Below, one piece after another: positions 23,036 to 35,715 of a DNA stretch of 39,688 nucleotides (within the stretch, counting starts at the first letter, position 1; every line of letters begins with the position of its first letter). The translations under genes were made by a program, and so were the position numbers. The stretch covers positions 1 through 39,688 of the forward strand of contig CAJUCW010000034.1 of assembly GCA_910585275.1 (NCBI GenBank), read 5' to 3'. A model generated the notes under the pieces. That model saw only the letters and a list, made by a program, of their open reading frames with translations, searched no databases and was not told the origin of the DNA. Origin of the DNA: an uncultured Muribaculaceae bacterium. GTDB lineage: Bacteria > Bacteroidota > Bacteroidia > Bacteroidales > Muribaculaceae.

Positions 23036-23542
23036 TTATTCAGAAATCGGAACGTTTCGAGCTTTTATCAAAGCCTGTCCGTAAGAAGTGAAGGGCATCA
23101 AATCCCGGAATGCCATTGAGAGCATTGGGAAACGTGTTACCGACTCCGGCACATTATATATCATAAGACGGACTTTTACCGGCACTCCTTCGGGCATATT
23201 AAACGAGCCATAAAGACGGTCTTCCCCTTTGAACGCAGCAATCGCCCCTCTTTCCATTTCATAAACCTCTCCGTCTGTGTCCCATGCCGCAGTGACATAG
23301 TCGTCGAAACCTCCGCAAGGTTCTTTTCCTACGAAGGAGGCCTTTTTCGATTTCTCACCTTCGTTGATAAAAACCACTTCCACACACACGTTTTTACCCA
23401 CACGTTTCGCCTCGATAACCGACACGGTGAGTTCCGGCACGTCACACTTAACTTTCGGAGGAGCCCCATACACATTCAAAGGCACCCACATCGCCATCAC
23501 AAACAAGGCGAGCAATACGACTCCACTTTTAATCACATTCAT
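23036..23542 (-). CDS. Exported protein of unknown function
   Basis: A 168-residue protein with a typical signal peptide (about residues 1-26, cleavage near V-Y-G|A). The mature part is a beta-rich single domain (P-E-L-T-V-S-V-I-E-A-K-R-V, V-C-V-E-V-V-F-I-N-E-G-E, G-V-P-V-K-V-R-L-M-I-Y-N-V) that reads like an immunoglobulin-like or DUF-type fold. It has two cysteines, at about 38 and 76. I do not recognise a family. It starts 10 bases after the PL11 lyase stop and is probably on the same transcript, which may link it to polysaccharide handling; that link is context only. Confidence 0.75.
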   Translation of the reverse strand: MNVIKSGVVLLALFVMAMWVPLNVYGAPPKVKCDVPELTVSVIEAKRVGKNVCVEVVFINEGEKSKKASFVGKEPCGGFDDYVTAAWDTDGEVYEMERGAIAAFKGEDRLYGSFNMPEGVPVKVRLMIYNVPESVTRFPMLSMAFRDLMPFTSYGQALIKARNVPISE

Positions 23543-23552
23543 ACAGTCTTAA

Positions 23553-25634
23553 TTATTTTATAATTATCTTCTTACCGTTAAGGATATAGATGCCGGAAAC
23601 CGGATTCCGCACTTTCTGACCCGACAGGTTATAAAGCACACCGTCATTATGTCCGGCACCATAGTTATCTTCGGAAACTATGGAATCCACACCGGAATCT
23701 TCCATATATCCACCCGATATCCAGGCCTCTTCGTCGCTTTTCAAATCGCTTCCGAGATAATAACCCGTCTGAGTGGGTTGGTTGTAACCTATATTCTGGT
23801 TCAAGGCACTCATTTCATAGACATGGTCGGTCATCAGCCACGGGAAGCGGTGGTCCGTAGGAATCCAAGTCGAAAACACCTTTAGGTCTTTCACTTTAGT
23901 GGCATCCGGCACAATGATTTCTTCACGCCAGTCGCCGAGGATATCTCCGAAAAATGAAGGATTCTTTTTGGTGCCGTTGATATATGCCATATCATAACGA
24001 TAAAGTGTGAAAACGCGACCGTTTTTATAATTGTCGAGTTTGTCACCGTCTAAAACCTGACGGTTCAAACCTCCGTCAAACCAGATAGCCATATTGGTGG
24101 ATCCGGGATAGTCCCCCAATTCCTCTCCGGAAATAGAATGCACCTTACTCCGATACCACCATATCTCACAACCCGGGCTGGCGGGGTCGATGTCAGCAAC
24201 CAATGCCCGCCCCATGTCATTATCTTTGACTCCGAGATGCGCATATAATATGGTGCCGTCTGCCGCATCGCGAAGGGCAGCCTCGGTTTTTCCAGTTTCG
24301 AAACAAGAGAAAATCTGGAGACCTTCGCGCGATGGATCGAACTTTCCAAGATGAAGGGCGTCGCCGTGTCCGAGACCTGTGGTGTAAAGCCCTATGCCGT
24401 CATGGTCAACCGTCATGGCGCCATAAACGATTTCATCATAACCGTCGCCGTCAACGTCGCCGACGCTCAATGAATGGTTTCCCTGTGCCGCATATTTGGA
24501 ATATGCCTTACCGTCTTTACCCTTCATGTTGTCCCTGGTGTCAAAATTCCATCTGCGAGTAAGCTTTCCGTCGCGCCAGTCCCACGCCTCGATTACAGAC
24601 AGCGCATAGACACCCCTGCCCAATATAACGGAGGGCAAGACACCATCGAAACAACCTACGCCGACACGGAGGCTATGGGCACGCTTGAAATAATTGTCGC
24701 CCCAATCCTCGCTCTTGCCTCGGGTTATAAAGTCGGCGCGTGCAAGTTCCTTTCCGGTAGTTCCGTCGATAATCGAGAAGAACTCCGGTCCTTTCCCTAT
24801 ATAGTTGGCCCCTTTCACTCTATAATCAGTAACGCCGTCGCCATCCGTGTCAGGGATTTCCATGCCGTCGCCGAAGACGGTGCCCTCGCCGGTCTTTATT
24901 GCCATCTCAGCTTTTCCGTCGCCGTCGAAGTCTGCCACAGCGAACGACGAACTGTTGCCAAGAATTATATTCGGTCCGGAGCATACCCTCCAAAGGAAGG
25001 TACCGTCAAGTCTATAAGCTTCATAAAGAACTGTATGCCTCACCTCCAACGGCGACTCCCCGCTGCCGGTGCCGTCGTTGCCGTCATGCGCGAGGAGGCG
25101 TTTCACGATAATCTCCATCATCCCGTCGCCGTCAAGGTCGCCCACGCTCACGTCGTTGGCCTCATAACGCATTCCCTCTATATTGCAAACCCCTGTAGTT
25201 TCCATAAGCGGAATGGATATATACGGAATTTTCCCGCTACGCTGGGCATCGCCCATTATGTATGTCGCCAATGTTTCGTCGCTCCCGCTGTAGGTAAGGC
25301 GGTAATGGGCATCGCCGGAACCGGAAACCGTAAGGTCTGTAAAATTCGTAGCGACGATAGGAGCGTCGTTCACCTTAACCTCTTCGCCGTCACCTATAGT
25401 GCGGTAAAGGTCGAAAGATGTGCTGGCATTGTCGCCCGGAAGCATCCTCCAGGAAAGGAGAAGTTTGTTGAGAGTGGATTTGTAGTTGTTGGTCGTTGCA
25501 TTAGAAGTGCCGCAGATTGATCCCCACAAAGCCCTTTCGCTTTCCTGGCGGGGAGAAACGGCAGCTATCGGCAATGAAGAACATGCCAGTAATGAAAATA
25601 CAAATGGTTTTACGAGTTTCATGTATCGTTTCAT
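23553..25634 (-). CDS. Rhamnogalacturonan endolyase, PL11 family
   Basis: A 693-residue exported enzyme that cleaves rhamnogalacturonan I by beta-elimination. A signal segment with a possible lipobox (L-L-A-C at 15-18 from the upstream ATG) precedes a short N-terminal beta domain. An eight-bladed propeller of the PL11/YesW type follows. Its blades carry calcium-binding-like D-x-D-G-D-G and D-G-D-G motifs (DLDGDGMMEI, DFDGDGKAEM, DTDGDGVTDY, DVDGDGYDEI), and W-x-D-G elements and G-D-W-R-E-E are also present. The C terminus (L-Y-N-L-S-G-Q-K-V ... G-I-Y-I-L-N-G-K-K) looks like the short conserved tail of secreted Bacteroidetes enzymes. No SusC/SusD pair is next to it, so it is not in an obvious PUL. 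The unknown exported protein directly downstream may belong to the same transcript. Confidence 0.93.
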   Translation of the reverse strand: MKRYMKLVKPFVFSLLACSSLPIAAVSPRQESERALWGSICGTSNATTNNYKSTLNKLLLSWRMLPGDNASTSFDLYRTIGDGEEVKVNDAPIVATNFTDLTVSGSGDAHYRLTYSGSDETLATYIMGDAQRSGKIPYISIPLMETTGVCNIEGMRYEANDVSVGDLDGDGMMEIIVKRLLAHDGNDGTGSGESPLEVRHTVLYEAYRLDGTFLWRVCSGPNIILGNSSSFAVADFDGDGKAEMAIKTGEGTVFGDGMEIPDTDGDGVTDYRVKGANYIGKGPEFFSIIDGTTGKELARADFITRGKSEDWGDNYFKRAHSLRVGVGCFDGVLPSVILGRGVYALSVIEAWDWRDGKLTRRWNFDTRDNMKGKDGKAYSKYAAQGNHSLSVGDVDGDGYDEIVYGAMTVDHDGIGLYTTGLGHGDALHLGKFDPSREGLQIFSCFETGKTEAALRDAADGTILYAHLGVKDNDMGRALVADIDPASPGCEIWWYRSKVHSISGEELGDYPGSTNMAIWFDGGLNRQVLDGDKLDNYKNGRVFTLYRYDMAYINGTKKNPSFFGDILGDWREEIIVPDATKVKDLKVFSTWIPTDHRFPWLMTDHVYEMSALNQNIGYNQPTQTGYYLGSDLKSDEEAWISGGYMEDSGVDSIVSEDNYGAGHNDGVLYNLSGQKVRNPVSGIYILNGKKIIIK

Positions 25635-25716
25635 TAATTAATAGGATTAAGTTATTAAGATTTGCAAATTTAAGAATTAATTTTCGTCCTCACAACTACA
25701 CCCCCTCTATCAACTA

Positions 25717-25916
25717 AATAGAAAGAGCATTTCTATAATCCGGAATGTAAGGCACAGGGCTACCCTGCTCGGCCAAAACTATAACTCAGAATCATAAAAG
25801 ACCCTTGAAGCAATCGAAGAAGCACGGGGGGAATCCTGCTTATCGACGAAGCATATCAGTTATACCAAAAGAACCACCCTCGCGATCCTGGCAAGTTCGT
25901 TATCAATAGATTTTGA
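25717..25916 (+). pseudogene. Decayed AAA+ ATPase (CbxX/SpoVK-like) remnant
   Basis: Translation gives R-A-T-L-L-G-Q-N-Y-N-S-E-S, then a TAA (25795-25797), then K-T-L-E-A-I-E-E-A-R-G. After a one-base frameshift at the run of six G's (25826-25831) it continues I-L-L-I-D-E-A-Y-Q-L-Y, D-P-G-K-F-V-I-N and a stop at 25914. This is the core of a CbxX/SpoVK-type AAA+ domain: Walker B LLIDEAY and the D-x-G-K-x-x-I motif that follows. The Walker A loop and everything downstream are missing, so it is a fragment with at least one stop and one frameshift. It lies just upstream of the Rpn-family gene. The rest of the 25635-26009 gap holds nothing else that I can support apart from the Rpn promoter. Confidence 0.8.
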
Positions 25917-25939
25917 CTTATAAATCATAAAAATATGAG

Positions 25940-25970
25940 TTGTTTTAACGAAATATTTGAATTATCTTTG
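25940..25970 (+). promoter_or_regulatory. Promoter of the Rpn-family gene
   Basis: TATCTTTG at 25963-25970 matches the -7 consensus exactly. TTG at 25940-25942 lies 20 bases upstream. Transcription would start near 25977, giving a leader of about 33 bases. This suggests that the Rpn gene is expressed independently of the AAA+ remnant. Confidence 0.65.
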
Positions 25971-26009
25971 TAAAAAATTGTTTCATCTATAAATATATGC
26001 ATAGTTGTT

Positions 26010-26912
26010 ATGGAACAAGACAATACATACATAAGGTTTGATTGGGCTATAAAGCATATTCTTCGGGATAAAGCCAATTTCGGCATTCTTGAGGGTTTGA
26101 TTACCGTGCTTTTAGGAGAAGAGGTAAAAATCATTGAATTGCTTGAAAGCGAAAGCAATCAGGATTCAGACACCGACAAGTTCAATCGTGTGGATATAAA
26201 GGCAAAAAACAGCAAGGGACACCTCATCATCGTGGAAGTGCAACTCACGCGTCAGCTATATTATCTGCAACGTATCCTATACGGCACCTGTAAAGCCATC
26301 ACAGAACATATAAACATAGGAGAAAAATATGACCAGGTCAAAAAGGTATATTCCATAAGCATTCTATACTGCGACTACGGACAAGGCGATGACTACGTTT
26401 ATCACGGAGAAACGCGATTCAAAGGAATACATACCGGAAACGACCTTCTTGTAAATACAAAAGAAGAAGGTGTAATCGTGCCGCACCTTCCGAGAGAAGT
26501 TTTCCCGGAGTATTATCTCGTACGTGTAAACGTATATGACAAAATACCGGAATCACCTCTTGACGAATGGATGACCTATCTAAAAACCGGCAAAGTAAAG
26601 GAAGATACCCGCACCCCGGGACTTCAGGAAGTGAAAAAGAAACTGCAATACCTCTCTATGTCGCCTAAAGAAAGGCGTGCATACGACGAACATCTCGATG
26701 CAATAATGGTGCAAAACGATGTGCTCGACACTGCACATGATGAAGGATTTGCTGAAGGTCATGCTGAAGGCTGTGCTGAAGGCCGTGCTGAAGGAATTGC
26801 AAGCGTTGCTTCAAATATGATAGCCTCGGGGATGGACGACGAAACCATCAGCAAATGGACGGGACTTCCAATCTCAGAGATTTCTAAAATTAGAAACACC
26901 TTGACCAAATAG
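26010..26912 (+). CDS. Rpn-family PD-(D/E)XK nuclease (transposase_31-like)
   Basis: A 300-residue protein of the Rpn/PDDEXK transposase-like family, whose members can promote recombination or act as toxins or defence nucleases. The N terminus (D-W-A-I-K-H-I-L-R-D at 11-20) is family-like. The catalytic core is visible as R-V-D-I-K-A with Asp62 and V-E-V-Q with Glu76 and Gln78. A helical middle follows (about 180-240). Residues 244-263 are five tandem four-residue units of D/A-E-G-x, encoded by a 12-base DNA repeat. The C-terminal segment (D-D-E-T-I-S-K-W-T-G-L-P) is a small helical tail typical of these proteins. It has its own promoter and a very strong terminator downstream. Active-site residues are intact, so it may be functional. 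Confidence 0.9.
   Translation: MEQDNTYIRFDWAIKHILRDKANFGILEGLITVLLGEEVKIIELLESESNQDSDTDKFNRVDIKAKNSKGHLIIVEVQLTRQLYYLQRILYGTCKAITEHINIGEKYDQVKKVYSISILYCDYGQGDDYVYHGETRFKGIHTGNDLLVNTKEEGVIVPHLPREVFPEYYLVRVNVYDKIPESPLDEWMTYLKTGKVKEDTRTPGLQEVKKKLQYLSMSPKERRAYDEHLDAIMVQNDVLDTAHDEGFAEGHAEGCAEGRAEGIASVASNMIASGMDDETISKWTGLPISEISKIRNTLTK
26739..26798 (+). repeat. Five 12-base tandem repeats in the Rpn gene
   Basis: Five consecutive units of the form G(A/C)TGAAGGnnnT encode D/A-E-G-x. The copies differ mainly at positions 9-12. Because the unit is a multiple of three, changes in copy number keep the frame. The repeat encodes a flexible acidic hinge and could vary by slippage. Confidence 0.9.
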
Positions 26913-26925
26913 GAAGACGGTAAGG

Positions 26926-26980
26926 TAATATAATACAACGGGCGCGTATTTCAAAAATACGCGCCCGTTGTATTATATTA
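26926..26980. terminator. 25-pair perfect hairpin terminator between Rpn and rpoC
   Basis: The arms 26926-26950 and 26956-26980 are perfectly complementary (GC-rich core CAACGGGCGCG with AT-rich base) around the 5-base loop TCAAA. It stands 13 bases from the Rpn stop and 10 bases from the rpoC stop, so it should stop both converging transcripts. Confidence 0.95.
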
Positions 26981-26990
26981 TTCAATCGGT

Positions 26991-31274
<4,284 letters not shown>

Positions 31275-31302
31275 ATTATGTTAGTCTCCTTATATTCTGT
31301 GA

Positions 31303-34300
31303 TTATTCGAGGGTGATGCTCAAGCCGAGGCCACGGAGTTCGTGGAGAAGCACATTGAGCGACTCGGGAATTCCAGGATTAGGCATCGGATCGCCTTTGA
31401 CGATAGCCTCGTATGCCTTGCTGCGGCCCATAACGTCGTCGCTCTTTATGGTAAGAATCTCCTGAAGGATATGTGCGGCGCCGAATGCTTCAAGCGCCCA
31501 AACCTCCATCTCTCCGAAACGCTGTCCACCGAACTGCGCCTTACCACCAAGCGGTTGCTGTGTGATGAGCGAGTATGGTCCGATGGAACGGGCATGCATC
31601 TTGTCTTCGACCATGTGGCCAAGCTTAAGCATATAAATCACCCCTACCGTGGCTGGCTGGTCAAAGCGGTCGCCGGTGCCTCCGTCATAAAGATAAGTCT
31701 TTCCATAACGGGGGATTCCTGCCTTGTCGGTCCATTCGTTGAGGTCGTCAAGGCTTGCGCCGTCGAAAATCGGCGTAGCGAATTTTTCACCGAGTTCACG
31801 TCCGGCCCATCCGAGTACGGTCTCGAAAATCTGTCCGAGGTTCATACGCGAAGGCACACCAAGAGGGTTAAGCACAATGTCAACCGGCGTTCCGTCCTCA
31901 AGGAACGGCATATCCTCCTGACGGACCACGCGGGAAACGATACCCTTGTTGCCATGGCGTCCTGCCATCTTGTCGCCGACACCGATCTTACGCTTCTTGG
32001 CGATATAGACCTTGGCCATCTGCATAATGCCGGAAGGCAACTCGTCGCCGATGGTAATGTCGAACTTCTTGCGGCGGAGTTCGCTGTCAATCTCCTTCGA
32101 CTTGCGGAGATAATTGGTGATAAGAGCCATCACCATCTTATTTATGCGATCGTCATCGGTCCAGTTGCCGAGGTTGACTGTCTCGTAATCGATATTGCCG
32201 AAAGTCTGGTCTTCGAAACGCGCTCCCTTTGGAATAATATCAACTCCGATGAAATCTTTCACCCCTGCGGAAACCTTACCCTTCAAAAGAGTTTCAAGTT
32301 TGCCGATAAGGATGCTCTTCAACTGGCTTTGCTTCTCCTCATATCTCTCATCGAGAATAGGAAGCTGAGCGTTGGCGCTCTTCTTGTTATTCTTCTTCTT
32401 GATGGCACGCGAGAAGAGATTGGTGCCGATAACCACACCTTTCAATGAGGGGGAAGCCTTAAGCGAGGCATCTTTTACATCGCCGGCCTTGTCGCCGAAG
32501 ATGGCACGCAGAAGCTTCTCTTCCGGAGTCGGGTCGCTTTCTCCCTTAGGAGTAATCTTACCTATCATAATGTCACCGGGCACGACGTGGGCTCCGACAC
32601 GGATTATACCGCGCTCGTCAAGGTCCTTGGTTGCCTCTTCGCTCACATTGGGAATATCGCTGGTAAGCTCTTCCATGCCTCGCTTGGTCTCACGCACCTC
32701 CAACGTGTATTCATCGACGTGTACAGAAGTGAGGATATCCTCACGCACCATACGCTCGTTGAGCACGATGGCGTCCTCATAGTTGTAACCTTTCCAAGGC
32801 ATGAAAGCCACCTTGAGGTTACGCCCGAGAGCAAGCTCACCCTTCTCTGTGGAATAACCCTCAGTGAGTATGTCGCCCTTCTCTACCCTCTGGCCTACCT
32901 CGCAGATAGGACGGAGGTCAATTGTAGTGCCCTGGTTGGTGCGGCGGAATTTCGGAATCTTATATTCCTTTGTTGCAGGCTCGAATTCCACAAATTCTTC
33001 ATCCTCGGTGCGGTCATATTTGATGCGGATGACGGTGGCGTCAACATATTCTATCTCACCGGCCCCTTCTGCCATAATCTGGGTGCGGGAATCGCGGATA
33101 AGCTGGCCTTCGATGCCGGTGCCGACAATAGGAGCCTCACTGCGGAGCAAAGGCACCGCCTGGCGCATCATGTTCGATCCCATGAGCGCACGGTTGGCAT
33201 CGTCATGCTCAAGGAAGGGGATAAGCGAAGCCGCAATAGATGCAATCTGAATGGGAGATACATCCATCAGCTGCACCTGCTCAGGCGGAACAATCGGGAA
33301 GTCGGCGTCAAGACGTGCCTTAACCCTATTGTTGATAAAGGAACCATCGTCATTGAGAGGCGCGTTGCCCTGAGCTATCATCTGACCCTCCTCGATTTCA
33401 GCGGTCATATAGACAACATCGTTATTGCTTGTGTTGACCTTTCCGTTTTCCACAAGTCTGTAAGGAGTTTCTATGAAGCCGAGGTTATTGATTTTCGCAT
33501 ATACACAAAGCGATGAAATAAGTCCGATGTTCGGACCTTCAGGAGTCTCGATAGGACAAAGACGTCCGTAATGGGTATAGTGTACGTCTCGAACCTCAAA
33601 TCCGGCACGTTCACGCGAAAGACCGCCGGGGCCGAGTGCCGACATACGACGTTTATGGGTGATTTCGGCAAGCGGGTTGGTCTGGTCCATGAACTGCGAA
33701 AGGGCGTTCGTACCGAAGAACGTATTAATAACCGAAGAGATGGTCTTCGCGTTAATAAGGTCGATAGGTTTGAACACTTCATTGTCCCTTACGTTCATAC
33801 GCTCCCTGATGGTTCGCGACATACGGGCAAGACCAACTCCGAACTGGTTGTAGAGCTGCTCGCCCACGGTACGAACGCGACGGTTACTCAGGTGGTCGAT
33901 ATCATCGACATCGCTCTTCGAGTTTATAAGCTCTATCAGATATTTAATGATGGCGATAATATCCTCGCGCGTAAGCACCTTAACGTCTTCCGGAGTATCA
34001 AGATTAAGTTTCTTATTGATACGGAAACGTCCCACCTCACCGAGGTCATACCTCTTTTCTGAGAAGAAAAGATTCTGTATTACCTCACGTGCAGATGCAT
34101 CGTCCGGTGGCTCCGCGTTACGGAGCTGACGATAGATATATTGGATAGCCTCCTTTTCGGAGTTAGAATTGTCTTTCTGAAGAGTGTTAAAAATAATGCT
34201 ATAGTCGATGGCGCTGACATTCTCCTTTTCGAGAAGAAGGGTCTTCGCCCCGCTTTCTATAATGGCATCGATATTATCCTCCGAAAGCTCGGTGCCACGG

Positions 34301-35118
34301 TCAACGATAACGTCGTTGCGCTCTATAGAAACGACCTCGCCCGTAGCGCTATCTGCATAATCCTCAATCCAACTCTTCACAATACGACCTGCGAGACGGC
34401 GTCCCACAGCTGCCTTCAGATTCGACTTAGTTACCTTAATTTCTTCGGCAAGGTCAAAAATCTGGATAATATCTTTATCGCTTTCAAGTCCGATCGCGCG
34501 AAGAAGAGTAGTTACAGGCAGCTTCTTCTTGCGATCGATGTAAGCATACATCACATTGTTGATGTCAGTTGCAAACTCAATCCAGCTGCCCCTGAAGGGG
34601 ATAATACGAGCTGAATATAGTTTTGTTCCGTTGGCATGAGTGCTTTGTCCGAAAAAGACACCCGGCGAACGGTGGAGCTGCGACACAACAACACGCTCGG
34701 CGCCATTTATCACAAACGTACCCTGCTCGGTCATATAAGGAATTGGACCGAGATAAACATCCTGGATGGTTGTGTCGAAGTCCTCATGGTCGGGGTCCGT
34801 GCAATAAAGCTTCAACTTGGCCTTCAAGGGCACACTGTATGTGAGGCCCCTTTCAAGACACTCGTCGATTGTATAGCGGGGAGGATCGATGTAATAATCG
34901 AGAAACTCCAAAACAAAATTATTGCGGGTGTCGGCAATAGGAAAGTTCTCCGCGAATACTTTATATAGTCCCTGGTTTTTCCTATCCTCCGGCGGCACAT
35001 CAAGCTGAAGGAAATCCTTGAACGACTTCAGCTGCACCTCCAGGAAGTCAGGAAACGGAAGCGGATTTTTAATCGATGCGAAGTTTACGCGCAGTTTTTC
35101 GGTTAAAATTACTGACAT
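31303..35118 (-). CDS. rpoB: RNA polymerase beta subunit
   Basis: A 1271-residue catalytic subunit when started at ATG 35118 (MSVILTEKLRVNFAS), which matches the usual Bacteroidetes N terminus. The frame continues upstream to 35181, but those residues fall in the leader. The rifampicin region reads S-Q-F-M-D-Q-T-N-P-L-A-E-I-T-H-K-R-R-M-S with normal residues at the Asp516, His526 and Ser531 equivalents, so no common resistance change is seen. The C-terminal K-M-A-G-R-H-G-N-K-G and L-L-H-E-L-R-G-L-G-L motifs are intact. A terminator-like attenuator lies between rplL and this gene, as in other bacteria, so rpoBC is probably expressed below the ribosomal genes or from an additional promoter. Confidence 0.98.
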   Translation of the reverse strand: MSVILTEKLRVNFASIKNPLPFPDFLEVQLKSFKDFLQLDVPPEDRKNQGLYKVFAENFPIADTRNNFVLEFLDYYIDPPRYTIDECLERGLTYSVPLKAKLKLYCTDPDHEDFDTTIQDVYLGPIPYMTEQGTFVINGAERVVVSQLHRSPGVFFGQSTHANGTKLYSARIIPFRGSWIEFATDINNVMYAYIDRKKKLPVTTLLRAIGLESDKDIIQIFDLAEEIKVTKSNLKAAVGRRLAGRIVKSWIEDYADSATGEVVSIERNDVIVDRGTELSEDNIDAIIESGAKTLLLEKENVSAIDYSIIFNTLQKDNSNSEKEAIQYIYRQLRNAEPPDDASAREVIQNLFFSEKRYDLGEVGRFRINKKLNLDTPEDVKVLTREDIIAIIKYLIELINSKSDVDDIDHLSNRRVRTVGEQLYNQFGVGLARMSRTIRERMNVRDNEVFKPIDLINAKTISSVINTFFGTNALSQFMDQTNPLAEITHKRRMSALGPGGLSRERAGFEVRDVHYTHYGRLCPIETPEGPNIGLISSLCVYAKINNLGFIETPYRLVENGKVNTSNNDVVYMTAEIEEGQMIAQGNAPLNDDGSFINNRVKARLDADFPIVPPEQVQLMDVSPIQIASIAASLIPFLEHDDANRALMGSNMMRQAVPLLRSEAPIVGTGIEGQLIRDSRTQIMAEGAGEIEYVDATVIRIKYDRTEDEEFVEFEPATKEYKIPKFRRTNQGTTIDLRPICEVGQRVEKGDILTEGYSTEKGELALGRNLKVAFMPWKGYNYEDAIVLNERMVREDILTSVHVDEYTLEVRETKRGMEELTSDIPNVSEEATKDLDERGIIRVGAHVVPGDIMIGKITPKGESDPTPEEKLLRAIFGDKAGDVKDASLKASPSLKGVVIGTNLFSRAIKKKNNKKSANAQLPILDERYEEKQSQLKSILIGKLETLLKGKVSAGVKDFIGVDIIPKGARFEDQTFGNIDYETVNLGNWTDDDRINKMVMALITNYLRKSKEIDSELRRKKFDITIGDELPSGIMQMAKVYIAKKRKIGVGDKMAGRHGNKGIVSRVVRQEDMPFLEDGTPVDIVLNPLGVPSRMNLGQIFETVLGWAGRELGEKFATPIFDGASLDDLNEWTDKAGIPRYGKTYLYDGGTGDRFDQPATVGVIYMLKLGHMVEDKMHARSIGPYSLITQQPLGGKAQFGGQRFGEMEVWALEAFGAAHILQEILTIKSDDVMGRSKAYEAIVKGDPMPNPGIPESLNVLLHELRGLGLSITLE

Positions 35119-35147
35119 TGGGGTTTGGGTTAGTGTAAGATTTACTC

Positions 35148-35158
35148 CACGAGAAGTG
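35148..35158 (-). promoter_or_regulatory. rpoB leader site complementary to the terminator loop
   Basis: The 11 bases CACGAGAAGTG (plus strand) are the exact inverse complement of CACTTCTCGTG at 35262-35272, which forms the loop of the rplL-rpoB hairpin. The site lies 30 bases upstream of the rpoB ATG. The RNA could form a loop-to-leader pseudoknot or an alternative long-range helix. Confidence 0.55.
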
Positions 35159-35242
35159 ATTGGCACATTGAAAAAGTGCATTAAAACGAATGAAAATCAT
35201 CAAATCATACGCCAGAAGACATTGCAAAACTTTAAATATGCC

Positions 35243-35283
35243 AAAAAAAGGTTAAGAACGCCACTTCTCGTGCGTTCTTAACC
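35243..35283 (-). terminator. Intrinsic terminator/attenuator between rplL and rpoB
   Basis: On the minus strand a perfect 12-pair stem, GGTTAAGAACGC with GCGTTCTTAACC (35283-35272 and 35261-35250), has a 10-base loop and is followed by seven T's (35249-35243). It begins 23 bases after the rplL stop. In E. coli a partial terminator at the same place lowers rpoBC relative to rplJL, and the same role is likely here. Confidence 0.88.
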
Positions 35284-35305
35284 TATTGGTAGGATAAGAG
35301 TTATC

Positions 35306-35683
35306 TTATTTGAGCTCCACTTCGGCACCAGCCTCTTCGAGCTGCTTCTTCAGACCCTCAGCCTCAGCCTTGGGAAGACCTTCTTTAACGACACCGGGAG
35401 CGCCGTCAACGAGAGCCTTAGCCTCTTTAAGACCAAGACCGGTGAGCTCCTTAACGAGCTTAACAACTGCAAGCTTGCTTGCACCGGCTGCTTTGAGGAT
35501 AACGTCGAAGTTGGTCTTCTCCTCCTCAGCGGGAGCGGCTGCTCCAGCGGGGCCTGCTGCTACTGCCACTGCTGCAGCGGCGGGTTCGATGCCATACTCC
35601 TCTTTGAGGATCTGAGCAAGTTCGTTCACTTCCTTTACGGAAAGGTTAACCAATTGTTCTGCAAATGCTTTCAAATCTGCCAT
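35306..35683 (-). CDS. rplL: Ribosomal protein L7/L12
   Basis: A 125-residue stalk protein. The N-terminal dimerisation domain (about 1-33), an Ala-rich hinge (about 36-56, A-A-A-A-V-A-V-A-A-G) and the C-terminal factor-binding domain (E-K-T-N-F-D-V-I-L-K, L-G-L-K-E-A-K-A-L-V-D-G-A-P, then K-K-Q-L-E-E-A-G-A) are all present. It recruits elongation factors to the ribosome. It follows rplJ by 32 bases and is followed by the attenuator ahead of rpoB. Confidence 0.98.
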   Translation of the reverse strand: MADLKAFAEQLVNLSVKEVNELAQILKEEYGIEPAAAAVAVAAGPAGAAAPAEEEKTNFDVILKAAGASKLAVVKLVKELTGLGLKEAKALVDGAPGVVKEGLPKAEAEGLKKQLEEAGAEVELK

Positions 35684-35715
35684 TGTTGTATCTCTTTTTA
35701 TTATTTTTTACTTGA

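Noticed and set aside
24474..25520. Long open frame (348 codons) on the plus strand
   Set aside because: It lies antisense to the PL11 lyase, whose motifs are clear. The antisense translation has no recognisable domain.
26926..26980. Perfect palindrome considered as the end of an insertion element
   Set aside because: It is a single hairpin with a short loop between two converging genes, without target duplications or a transposase. A terminator explains it.
31342..33516. Long plus-strand frames opposite rpoB
   Set aside because: They are shadows of RpoB, whose conserved motifs run through the region without interruption.
31303..35118. Possible rifampicin-resistance change in RpoB
   Set aside because: The Asp, His and Ser residues at the usual resistance positions are the wild-type ones.
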